Part shown: positions 48,766 through 59,600 of the stretch, piece after piece | How positions within the stretch are numbered: position 1 is the stretch's first letter | Layout: the number at the start of each line of letters is the position of its first letter | Origin: Climacteris rufus | Lineage: Eukaryota; Chordata; Aves; Passeriformes; Climacteridae | NCBI GenBank assembly: GCA_013398175.1 | Contig: VZRZ01002687.1 | Location: 309,166-373,165, forward strand | Length of the DNA stretch: 64,000 bases | Direction: 5' to 3' | Made by a program: the position numbers and the translations under genes | Notes under the pieces: model-generated | The model's database searches: none | Seen by the model: only the letters and a program-made list of their open reading frames with translations | Told to the model about the DNA's origin: nothing

Positions 48766-49539
48766 CTATGGTTCAGTTGGGTTATTAGATGTGTTTGTTG
48801 TAGTGGCCAGATTGGTAAACACTTCTTCCTTAGTTTCAGGCTGATGTCTTTCCATTTTGGTATCCTCTTTAGCATTTTTATTACTGGTATCTCCCTTGCT
48901 CTTGACTACCACAGGTTCAATCTCCATGATTTCCTGTGGTGGCTTAGGCTCTGACAAATTTGGCTGAAGTCCATCAACTTGAACAGGTTCTGGGACATCT
49001 TCTGCTTTCTGTTCAAGTTTTTCCAAAATGGTCTGGACCTTCCTTACACCATCTCTCCTGGCCTGGCGCACATCCGCACGACCCTCAGGGTCCACTGAGT
49101 CTAGGGCTAGCAACTCTTTGGTCAAATACTCTTCAATCATCAAGTATTTTTTGTCAGTTTTCTTGCCTTCAAAGGAGTTGACTGCCTGCTCAAGCATTTG
49201 TACTTTCTCCAGGATTGCTTCCACTTTCAAAACACCAGGATGCTTTTGAGGTTCTCCTGTTTCCATCGTCTTCGGTGGTGCCACTTCTTCGGGAGGAGGC
49301 CTTTCCTGAGGGGGAACAACCTTAGCTGGGGAAGGAGCCTTTTTATCAGCTTTCTCTGCCATGGCTGGAGGCTTCTGGGGTGGTAGTTTAGGATCTGGTT
49401 CTTGGTGGGTGACCTGAATTGGGATATATGTTGAGGGTGCCTCCGTTTCGGGTGGTGGGGCTGCCTTGTTGTCAGGCTTCATTTCAGGTGGAGGGGCTGG
49501 TCTTGGTGGCTCCTGAGGAGGGACTTGTTGCTGAGAAAC
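48766..49539 (-). CDS. BAG3: BAG3 exon 4 (proline-rich region and BAG domain)
   Basis: The terminal coding exon: 257 residues and a TAG stop at 48768-48766. The acceptor is TGCCCACCAG before GTTTCTCAG, so the peptide starts VSQQQVPPQEPPRPAPPP; a Met further upstream in the same open frame is intronic. Residues 1-95 of the exon are proline-rich, with PxxP motifs and a degenerate IPV-like TYIPIQV (38-43). The BAG domain occupies about residues 101-178 (49239-49006), starting PGVLKVEAILEKV and ending VQTILEKLEQKA, and is nearly identical to mammals, including the HSP70-contacting helices around EGRADVRQARRDGVRKV. The C-terminal 75 residues are acidic and polar, poorly conserved, and end NNPTEP. 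Confidence 0.97.
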   Translation of the reverse strand, partial: VSQQQVPPQEPPRPAPPPEMKPDNKAAPPPETEAPSTYIPIQVTHQEPDPKLPPQKPPAMAEKADKKAPSPAKVVPPQERPPPEEVAPPKTMETGEPQKHPGVLKVEAILEKVQMLEQAVNSFEGKKTDKKYLMIEEYLTKELLALDSVDPEGRADVRQARRDGVRKVQTILEKLEQKAEDVPEPVQVDGLQPNLSEPKPPQEIMEIEPVVVKSKGDTSNKNAKEDTKMERHQPETKEEVFTNLATTTNTSNNPTEP

Positions 49540-51163
49540 CTGGTGGGCAAGGCAAGTTTTGTGTTGAGACACAATGCTCCTTATTTCCTTCTAAAGAACA
49601 AGTAATCTAATATCTGATTTTCTGTACTCCTAGCAGTGCAATTTCACACACGAGATGATTAATCTTTCCTGTGCATTGCTGAATTTTACTGTTTTAAACT
49701 GAAAAACAGCACAGTGCTGAGAAGCTATTATTTTCAAGCAATTGCAGAATTGCTTGCTATTCAAGCACCAATCAACTCTCACAAACATTAAATTTCAACC
49801 CACCAAATTCTGCCCATGCGCAATAAAATCAGCCCCAGGAGCAGTTTTATAAGGCAGGACCTTTGAGCAAAGGCTTCACTTAAGTCAGTGAGATTTGACT
49901 GCAGCACAGACAAGATTTCATCCCCTGTGTCACTAATTGAGAGGTCATCTTTCTTGAAAAGCCAGCTATTTTGCTGAGTTTTAATCACATTCTGGGCTAT
50001 TCTCATCCTGCTCCTGTTTTCAGGACATTCCTTCTTTTGCTAGTGCTTATTTTTACTGATTTAATCTTCAACCTATTTACATGAAGAGGTTACTGTGTCA
50101 ATCTTATTACACTGTAGCGATTAGAGACCATCTTTGGGATTACTCCAGATCTAAAGCATCACATCAGAAATCTCTTGAAATTGAGATTAGTTTTGAAATT
50201 TTAGCAGAAAACTGATATTTCTGAGGTCTGTATTTTCCTTCCTCTGTCACCCCCTTTGCTTACTTGTGCACATAAACAGTGATTTTGAAAGATACTAAAT
50301 CCAGCTCTCATGAATTTAGATGGCTGGAGTCAAATATCTATTTTATTTAAAACAAACAAGTAAATGGCTTGCACTGACATTCTGTTACTGCTTTACCTGT
50401 TAAAACATAAAATCTGATTGGGGAGTGCAAGTTCTCACCCACAAAAATAAAATGGCACTGTGATCTAGAATATGCCATTAAATCTGAAGTCTTGTTTTGT
50501 CCTAGCACCTGGGTTTTCAAAAATATTAACCTAATTCTGCTCCTGTCACTTTAAATGTGAAATCTCTCCAGAGAGGAAATCAAGGCTTGTTTCTGTACAC
50601 AACCCCTTCCACACACTCACAGTTGTCTAATCACCAGTAGCCTTTTGACTGTAGTTTTAGTAAGAATTTTAACATGGAAAAAATGTTCAGTGAGCAACAG
50701 GTTCCATGACCAAGAGCATGCTTCAAGTCAGGAGAATAAAAAGCTCTAGATTTTGCTTATCCTCTTTCTTCACAGCCAAAATTACTTTGTGCATCTGATG
50801 CTATCCCCTAAATTGTTCTGAGACATCAGTGAAGAATATTTACATAGATGTCACAAATCCCACAGACCTGGTTTTCTTCTCATAAACATAATGCAACATC
50901 AGTGACCTCAGTGTAATTACACCAAATTATACTCTGACACGAGAAGATCAAATCGTGTGTTAAGTCATATTTCAGTGATCCACCACAGGCCTGATAGGTG
51001 CAAAGGCAACTTGCTGCTATTATCACAGTATCTTCCAGTCTGTTTAAGCCTGGAAGTGGAGGTTGCTTTTCGTGCTTTCATGTACGTGTTAGTACAAGCT
51101 CATTTCTCAGCTCTAGCCATGCTCAGGTCCCTGGCAGGTGATTCACTTGCCCATTCTACGTAC
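49540..51163 (-). other. BAG3: BAG3 intron 3
   Basis: A 1.6-kb AT-rich intron with a GTACGT donor and a CACCAG acceptor. I see no genes or recognisable repeats in it. Confidence 0.9.
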
Positions 51164-51544
51164 CTGGGGTCTGTCTACTACTGTCTGCACTCGGATGGGA
51201 GCTGGGGGCTGCATCTGGGTGCTCACTCTGGCCGGGGAACTCTCCCGACTGGAGGAGCCTCTCTGAGCCACTCTGAAGGGAGACTGCGCTCGTGCCGCCT
51301 TGGGCTCCCTCTCCTCGGGCTGGATTTTGTGGAACACCGGTTGGTGGGCTTGGAACTCGCTCTGCTGGGCAGGGTAGTGGGTCTTCTGTGCCTGGTGGTA
51401 GGCTTGTGCAGGCTGCCGGGGCATGTTCTCGTGGATCACAGGGATTGGGATGTAACCGCGAGGCAGCGGGTGGCTCCCTGCGTTGGGTCTGCCAGAGGAC
51501 TGAGGGGAAACTGTTGGAGGGTCAGATGCACCTGGAGGTTGAGG
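51164..51544 (-). CDS. BAG3: BAG3 exon 3 (second IPV motif)
   Basis: An exon of 127 codons, phase 0-0. The acceptor is TCATGGCAG before CCTCAACC, and the donor is GTACGT after CCCCAG. It begins PQPPGASDPPTVSPQSSGRP and carries the second IPV motif in GYIPIPVIHE (exon residues 30-39, 51457-51428). This corresponds to the human segment containing Pro209, the site of a myofibrillar myopathy mutation; the proline is present here. A conserved HQAQKTHYPAQQ...HQPVFHKIQ block follows, then RAQSPFR and the end APIRVQTVVDRPQ, all diagnostic of BAG3. Confidence 0.97.
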
Positions 51545-53304
51545 CTGCCATGAAAACAGAAATCCATTATTAAATTTTAAACACTTTTATTAAATTTTGT
51601 GCTCACAATGCTTTTCATTTCCACAAGAGAAAAGGAGACAGTCGTCACAGAAAACGAACTCGTGTTTCCAGCATGCAAGGACTCCATTTCCCTGGTTTTT
51701 TGGCCAAGAGCCTCACTAGACAAACCACAGAAGTTGTGGGAGCTTCATTATAACAAGTAGGAACCTGAGTTACAGCATTCCCAGCCCTGAAATGAGCAGG
51801 GAGTGGATGCTCAGTCAGAATGTTTGCTGCTTTTGCATGGCTGTTCCTGTCTAAGCCTGTTAAATTTGAGGTAAACTAAAGCTAAGCAAACAAATTACAT
51901 GGTGGAGACAAACCCAAACCCCTAAGAGCACACACTGTGACTTCTGATCCTGGCCACACTAACAGATTTTGTATGTTTTGTTGCGGGTTTTTTAGAGCAT
52001 GTCATTAATTTGGTAGCAGGCTACAGCAATGCACACATGGCATTTTCCATTTTTTCCCCATTCCCTTCTCTCCTGTGAAAGGTCAGACTGGAGCTGGCAG
52101 ATGAGATGCCAGCCAAGGCAGGAGAGAAGGGGAACAAGACCTCTGTGTTGGTGCTGGTAAACTGCTCAGCTGCCCATAGAACAGCAACCTTGAATAAATA
52201 AATGCTGGTTTGCATTGTAGCAGCCATCAGTGGCACTGCTGGTGGCCTTGCTGACATGCAGTTCAGTCACCAACACAGGCTCTGGTCACTTGGCACCCAC
52301 ACTGCACTGCCTGAGAGTGCAACAGCAAGTTCTGGGGTCCTCCCTAGTTATCCCCAAGTAAGTGGCACAGAAAACACATTCCTAGAATAAGCCACTCTCT
52401 GCAGACAAGGCAAAGCTGGACAGAGCGGGAAGAAGGAAAAGCTAAGCCTCTCGTCCTGGTACTGCATGGACAGGTATTGTTAGTCAACACAGCTGAGAAA
52501 GCTGCCAACAGGATTTTAATTACATTGTTCCAACTCCAAATGGGTTTCAGAGAAGATGCCACCACTGCTGAATTACAGACCTGATATGTTTTCAGCTTGG
52601 TGAAGGCTGAATTTCCTGCTCATCTTACTTTGAATAAAAATGAGGCTTATATTTCCATATATTACAAGAATACCAATTTGCTAATTGTCTACAGAGAGCA
52701 GGCCAACCAAAATCCTACCTTCTGAAACACAATGCAAGCACGGTGACTTTTTTCAAAGTTCACAGTCTGAAAATATTTTTACATGCCACTGAAGGACAAA
52801 AATACTTTACAACTCACTTTTAAATCTGTATGCATGTAAATCCATACACTTTATACACCTGAAATATTACATTAGGAAGTAAAACGTCTGAAGTGGCCTG
52901 GGTTGTTAACTGACTGGACACTTGTCTCTCCCACTTTGTTCACCTAGTTTGACTCATGGTGCAGAACACAGGAGGCTTGTCTGTATCCTGAACTTGTGGG
53001 GGAACCTGTATGAACCCTGAAACAACCCTCCCCTGCCACAGGGCCTGCTCAGTTCAGAGGCCGCTCTTTGCACAAGCCTTTTATGTGCACTTATCTCGGC
53101 AGAATCATTCCAGAACCGAAGCAAGTGATGCAAGAAAGACCACACATATTTACACTGCCATGACTGCGCACTTGGAATACTCTGGAAAAACTGGGAAAAC
53201 ACAATCCTGTGGGAAGTGATTCTGCAGGCTAAGCTGCCCGTGTGACACTCAGGTCACAAACGCTGCAAGGCCAGGGAGGCAGAGCCCAGCAGCGCTGTGG
53301 TTAC
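51545..53304 (-). other. BAG3: BAG3 intron 2
   Basis: A 1.8-kb intron with a GTAACC donor and a ATGGCAG acceptor. Nothing else was recognised in it. Confidence 0.9.
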
Positions 53305-53610
53305 CTCGGGTGCGTGCGTGGCGGGCGCTGGGGCCGCAGCTGCCGGTGTCTGTCCGCACGGCTTCTCCGCCTGCGCGGCCTCCGCCGGGCCCCTGCCAGG
53401 GGACTCGGGGCCACCATAGGCCCCCCGGAGGGGTGGCTGTGCCTGGCCCAGGGAGGAGAAGCAGGGGTGCTGCTGCCGGCCGTCGAGGCCCTCGTGGATG
53501 ACGGGAATGGGGATGTAGCCAGCCCGGAGCTTGGGGTATCCCACGCTGCCTTCCCTCGCCGGCTGCCTGGGGCTGTCCCGAGATGGGCCATTTGCTGACG
53601 ACTGGCCTTC
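53305..53610 (-). CDS. BAG3: BAG3 exon 2 (first IPV motif)
   Basis: An exon of 102 codons, phase 0-0. The acceptor is CCCCTTGCAG before GAAGGCCAG, and the donor is GTAACC after GAG. It starts EGQSSANGPSRDSPRQPARE and has the first IPV motif in GYIPIPVIHE (exon residues 31-40, 53520-53491). The second half is diverged from mammals: the region that is RSQSPLRG in human reads GQAQPPLRG, then an Ala- and Pro-rich tail ends APATHAPE. It is locally very GC-rich compared with the flanking introns. The Met further upstream in the open frame is intronic. Confidence 0.96.
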
Positions 53611-56600
53611 CTGCAAGGGGAAAACATCACAGAGCACTTGCTGGCAGATCAGTAAAGCCGGGAACAAAAAGCTGCCCTAAAGATCTGTCCTAAAAGCAGC
53701 ATCAGCTGTGTGTGAGGAGCTCAGACCCTCCCAGGCCTGTGCAGTGCAGCCAATAGCAGTGCTAACACTGCAGGCAAGAGGAGGAAGCTAAAAATCTGCT
53801 TATGTGTGGGGCTTTCACCCCCATGTCTCATAAATACTAACTTATGCTGTGAAATGCTTGCCTAATTCCTACTGGATTTCTTATCACTAGCAGTTAGCCC
53901 CCAACCCACTCTCTTCACAGGGAGCTCACCCAATTTAAACAAGGGCCCATGGCACCAGAGGCATTGCCTCAGCACCTCTCAGAACACATCTGTGCTACAT
54001 CTGAAAAGACACTTTCAGGGAAGACTAATCTCATCAGAAGCACAGTTTTGGTTGGTATCGTTCTTCCCCCTGGCTATTCAAGGAAATACTAACACTGCAC
54101 ACTGAAAATATATTCACTTTCAGCTAAGGGAGGATCTGGTTCAGTAAATATTAAGGGAGAGGGAAGAAAGGATAGCTTAACAAAGAGGAAAATGCTGAAA
54201 TGCAAGATTAAAAAAAACCCTGTGTTAGGTCTGAGTACACTCACTGGACAATGTCAAAGCTCTGGCAAGGGTGGAAGTGGTTTGTACTAAGAGCCCTCAC
54301 AAGTCCTCTAGTAAGTTCTTCCTGCATCGGTCATTCTATTTTGAGACCCTGCGAGGGCCAAGTTCCAGATGTATCTCTAAGTCAGATCATATAACAAGCA
54401 CCTCTGTCATTCAGAGGGTAATGTCATTATTCAGTAAGAGGAGAATTTAATAAGGGGACATATGGTGCAAGTGTTGGAAACCCTATTTTTAAAGGGGTGT
54501 TTAAGCTGCAAAAATATTTCATGTTGCTTCTGTACACATTAGTACACTAATTCATTAGGAATTAACTATTATACCAAACAGATTATCAGTGCTCTTCCTA
54601 CATGATAGTATCACCTTAAAAAGTAATTTCTGAGAATTCCTCTAACCAATGAAACTGCGGAAAATAGAGGCTGTTTTTTAGGTAAGCTAATAAAGACAAA
54701 AAACACAGCAAGGAACAAGTTCAAAATCTGAGCCCCAATGTTCCACTTCCTTTGACTCATTTAAAAAAAACCTGCACAAAGGAAGAATTCTGGAAGACGC
54801 ATAAGGGAGAGCCAGGCCTAGAAAGTTCGCACAGAGAAGCAATGTGAAGTTGGCTTTTCCAGCTGCAGAACAAGGATGATCTCATGCCAAGGTCTGCACC
54901 GGGATCCACAGATGAGTCATTTTAAATTCACTGTACCAGGAAACCACATTCCTCTGCTCCTCGCAGACCGTTCAGGGGCTCTCAGAGCCCCACACACCCA
55001 CCAGCACTTGCTCATTCACCTCCCACCAGCAGAACCCCGATCCCACAGCTCTCGGGGCCCTGCAGGGATGCGCGGTTACGTCAGCAAACTGCATTTGCCG
55101 GAAAATAAATCTGAGGTGTGCTCAGCTGAAAACAATGTGGGGCAGAGCCGGAGCCAAGCATGCCCCGGGCCAGTCCCAGAGGGAAAGTGATGATTGCACA
55201 GGGGGAAGCAGCACCTTGGGCGCTGTGCGAGCGCCAGCTGCTCCGTGTCCCTGCCACCCGGCACTGCGTCCCCGCCGGGGTAACCCGAGCGGCCGCCCCA
55301 CCTACAGCCACGGCTCCCTCCGCTATAAAAAGGAGATTCTCTCACTTCCAGCCTCTCTGTGGGAAGGGTCGGTGCTGGGAAGGGTTTAGGAGCTGGGTGG
55401 GCCAGCAGCACCTGCAGATGCCCTGGCATGAGAAGGCTGTCAGCAAAACTTGCTCCATTCCACCTGGGTGTTCAGAACTGCCCAAAGGGAGTAATTGTTT
55501 TGGGGTCTGCACTGCCCTCAACGGCTCCATTTGGGGATAAGACCTCCAGGCTTTTGGAATAATCCACAATGATAAATCATCCAACATGGACAGTGTCCCA
55601 CTCCCCTCACGCTCCATGAACCCCCCCAGCAGTCCAACCATGGGCTTCCCCTCCCTTATCTTCATGTTCAGACCCGTGTGGCTGCCCTTGTTTTGAACCT
55701 TCTTAGCAATCTGAGAAATCTCCCACTGCAACTTAAGCCTGGTAAGAAATACAAAAGAGGCAGCCCAAACCCGAAGTCAAATCAGGTTGGACTGCTTTTT
55801 CAAACCATTCAGTTTGTAACTGGAGTAAAACTTCTGAAAATACTTTTTTTTGTTGTTGTTTTCTGGGTTTCTTTTTAATAGAAACACTGGCCCCTCATTA
55901 AGAGTGACAGCATAAACTATCCTCCCATGATTTCTCACGTATTCTTACAGCTTCAGACAACCTACGCTGCTCCTGTGGAAAGTCAGTAATTCAAGTTGGC
56001 CCTTTGTTCCAGGCTTTTTTCCCCTGTAGTCAGGTCTAACCACAGGGGCCTCTTAACTGTGCAGTCATACTGGAACAGCCCTGGGTAAAAGCACAAATGC
56101 AGCGTCCTTGTTTTTCCCACCATCAGTAACTCTCAGGCAGAGATCAGGTTTAGGAAAGCTGCTCTCATCACTGCTGCACTTCCTGAGCTACGTTGTTCCC
56201 TTCAACACTTAATTAATACTTAACTCTCCAAACAGTTGCTTACATGAGCCAGTTTGTATCACCACATCTTTACCATTCCATGTTTCCTGTTTCTTTCCAT
56301 CTCACTGTCCTACAATCACAAACAGGGACAATCCACATATTCTGAAACTCCCATCACTGGGGAATGACACCACAGCCAAAGACTAATGAGGCCCTGGGTT
56401 CAGGGAGATGCTGCCAGCGGTTTGGGTAAGTTTTTAGTGAGAATCCAACACAACAAGGAGTGCGTGCAGATCCCAATGTCCCTGCCACCAGGCTTCTGAC
56501 CCAAGCAGTTCTGTTTTGTGCATGGGAGCCTGTGTTTCCAGCCTGGACAAACAGGTTCTGGAAGGCTTCAGGAGAAGCTCAGTTGTGCCTGGGGACACTG

Positions 56601-59600
56601 CAGCAAGGGAGAGGAAGGGAATCAAGCTCTGGAAAACTCTCATCGTAACACTGCAGAGAAGAAATTTATGAATTCCCTCCTAATGCTTTAAAATTCCTGG
56701 TTCACAACACAGTAAGCACAATAAAAAATAGCTGTTTTGTTTTTATTTGCCTTCCATCACATACAGTTCCTGCTTGTTATATTAACAAACATTGTACCTG
56801 AACAAAGCCCAGAGCTTGTATTTAACACAAATCTGCACACAGACAAATGACTAACAAATGAATCATAAGCTCGTCCACCATCCTTCCTGGTTTAAGCATA
56901 AAAAGCAGGAGCCCAGCTTGGGTTTCTACATTAAAACAAATTTAAGTAAATAACCAGAAATTTGCAGGAATAAGCCTACTAAGTTCTTCTGGTCATTCAT
57001 CTTTAGGGGTTTTTTCCTACAGCAGGCTCCAACTCTCATCTAAGGAAACAAGTTCCTTAAAATTGCGAACAGCTACAAGCAACAGAGTATCAACTAATTT
57101 TCAGTAAGTAGCAGGACTGACTTTCAGCACTGCAACAATCCCAGCTGCCATCACACACATAATTCACCTTTAAGAGACAGAATCCCCCAAAAGGAGAGAG
57201 CACAAAAATGCAACAGCAACTCCCTTGAGCAGCTCAGAAATTTCAACAGCAATGCCAGTCTACATTTGGGGCAGCCTGAAATACCCCCAGTAACTCAACC
57301 CCAATCCAGCATTTCAGGAGGTGCTGAGGTGAAAGTCATCCCATGCAGTCAAAGAGGAGGTTTGGGCTGGCTGCAGGAGGGACAGGGGAGCTGCAGATCT
57401 GCTCAGGAGCAGCGACAGCACTCGCACTTCTCGGGACTGGGGCTGCGTTTCTGTTGTGAGGCCATCACCAGGATAAATAAAGGTGCAGCCAGCATGAGTT
57501 GTGCAACTGGAAAAAACACTTCATACCCCCAACATGCTACTCCTGGCTTCCCATGGGAAGGGCACTGTCAGGACTGCCACCAAAATCCTCCAACTTGCTC
57601 AGATTTTAAGTGAGTTCTGAAACCACGAGCCACGGGAATGAAAACAAGCAAGAGCAAGAGAAAAAAGTCTTGCATTAGAATTCCCAATACAGCTGTACTT
57701 GGAGCGGATCATGGCCTGACTCCTACTGTGCCCTAAGTGTGCTCAAGTGTTTTTCCAGATTCAAACACAGAAACCTAAAAATTTAGTCACTGCTGATGGC
57801 AGCAAATTGCCACTGGAGTTTTCCAGACAGCTGTACCAATGGAATTAAAATTGTCAAAATATTCTGTATTCATGTTAGATGACTTGAATAGTGGTATCAA
57901 ACTCAGAATCTCCCTTTTGAGACTCCTTACATAATACATTTATCATTCCTCAAATACTAAAATGGTCTACAGAATAAAGTTTAAAAGTAAGCCTTCCTGC
58001 CATTGCACTCTTGCATTTTTCTTCCTCTGTACTGATGTTACTCACAGTACAGTTAATTTAGTTCTCTAAAGCACATATTATACACATATGTAGCACCTCA
58101 TATGTAGCAGCAGTGCAAGTATTTAAATTGTACCTGTTTTGTATGTGTTTTGTAAATAATATCTAGCAAAGGGAAAATAAAATATACCAACATTGCCAAG
58201 AGATTAAACATATTTCTATATGCAAACAGATGGTCTACTGACTTCAGTGTCATTCTGAACTTGGAAGTTGCTGCTACAGAGTACCATGTAAACAGAATTA
58301 TTCTGGTTGCTCAAATGACTGACAAAATGCCAGTACCTGACAAAATCTTCCTTAAGAACACACTTCCCATAATTTTAAGCCCAGATCCTATATATTTGTG
58401 AAGAGAGTAGCATGATTCTGTTCTTTCAAATCAAATACAGCAATATAACTAAAATGAGTGACATACAGCAATTATGTTTTCTTTGCACACATAGTCAAAC
58501 ATGTATTTTACCAGAAATTGCCATGAACAACCAATAAAAAGCCATGGTACTCAATATTCAAATCTAAGAATTATGTAATTATTTATTGTTTTAAAAAATT
58601 GTCATAGAAAAGCAAAACTTTAACCATAAGAACTAGATTCTACATCCACTTGTACTTTACTTTAGGCCAGACCTTTTTTACCTTCTCTGTTGCATTAACT
58701 ACAAAAGTACTACACTAGCTGTTCTACCAGTAGAAATCAGCATATCCCAAGTATTTCTAAGAAGTTCCTCACCAGTGCTGTGTGTTTGAACATATTAATA
58801 GCACAACATAAGCATGACATGGGTTTTACTAACACTTCCCAGAGAACTACACTACTTGGAAGGCACCCAGTATTTGCTCTCAGTGCTGACTCCAAACTTC
58901 TTACAGCCCTGCTTCAGCTGCTGAAGACATTTGCATTCTCACCCTTTTACTCACAATTTATGCTTAAATATATAGACTGAGCACACAGGCATTTGAGCAA
59001 GATATCATTAGCTAATGACTGAAGGAAACCATGAATAAGCTGAGTTGCATGAGCTGTCTCAGACCTTCGTGTCAGTCGCATCATGTAACCCAATTACAGG
59101 CCAAGCTGCTTTTGATGTTCTGCTTGTTGAATGCTGATTTTTATTTCCTAACATCCACCTGTGTAGGCAAATAGGCCTTTTGTTCTCTCTTGTAATTATC
59201 AAGTTGTATTATACAAGTATTACATGAACATTTGCTCTAACTGATGAAGCGCAATGATGCCATTAGAAATAAATAAACACTATTAAAAAATGAAGGAGAA
59301 AACTAAACCTGAGATTTGCAGAACAGAGAGCCTTACTGGAGCAGACATGCTGGCTATGTTGCAGCTTAATCTTGTTCCAGGAACAAAACCCATCCTCTTT
59401 TAATCATTAAGGTGATTCTTTCTTCAGCTAAAATGCCTTGGTGCAGACGTGACAACACCTTCCCTGTGTGCCCAGGAGTGAAAGCTGGCACAGAAAGCAC
59501 CAGATGGGCCAAGCTGAACACGTCTGAGAAAGAAACAATGACTGCTACGAGGAGCTGAGTGCTCTTAGGAGAGCTGGAGTCACCACCCACCCTGCCAGCT

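Noticed and set aside
49540..49572. Met codon at 49572 as the start of a separate 268-residue protein
   Set aside because: The peptide MSQHKTCLAHQ precedes a good splice acceptor (CCCACCAG) and does not resemble BAG3; the exon starts at 49539 and continues from exon 3 in phase 0.
50957..51573. 198-codon plus-strand open frame over BAG3 exon 3
   Set aside because: It is the antisense shadow of the conserved exon, made open by its GC-rich codons.
53242..53598. Plus-strand open frames over BAG3 exon 2
   Set aside because: Antisense shadows of a GC-rich exon; the minus-strand frame is the conserved one.
53611..53667. Met codon at 53667 as the BAG3 start
   Set aside because: It lies upstream of a clear acceptor (CCCCTTGCAG), and the encoded residues do not include the WW domain that precedes this point in BAG3.
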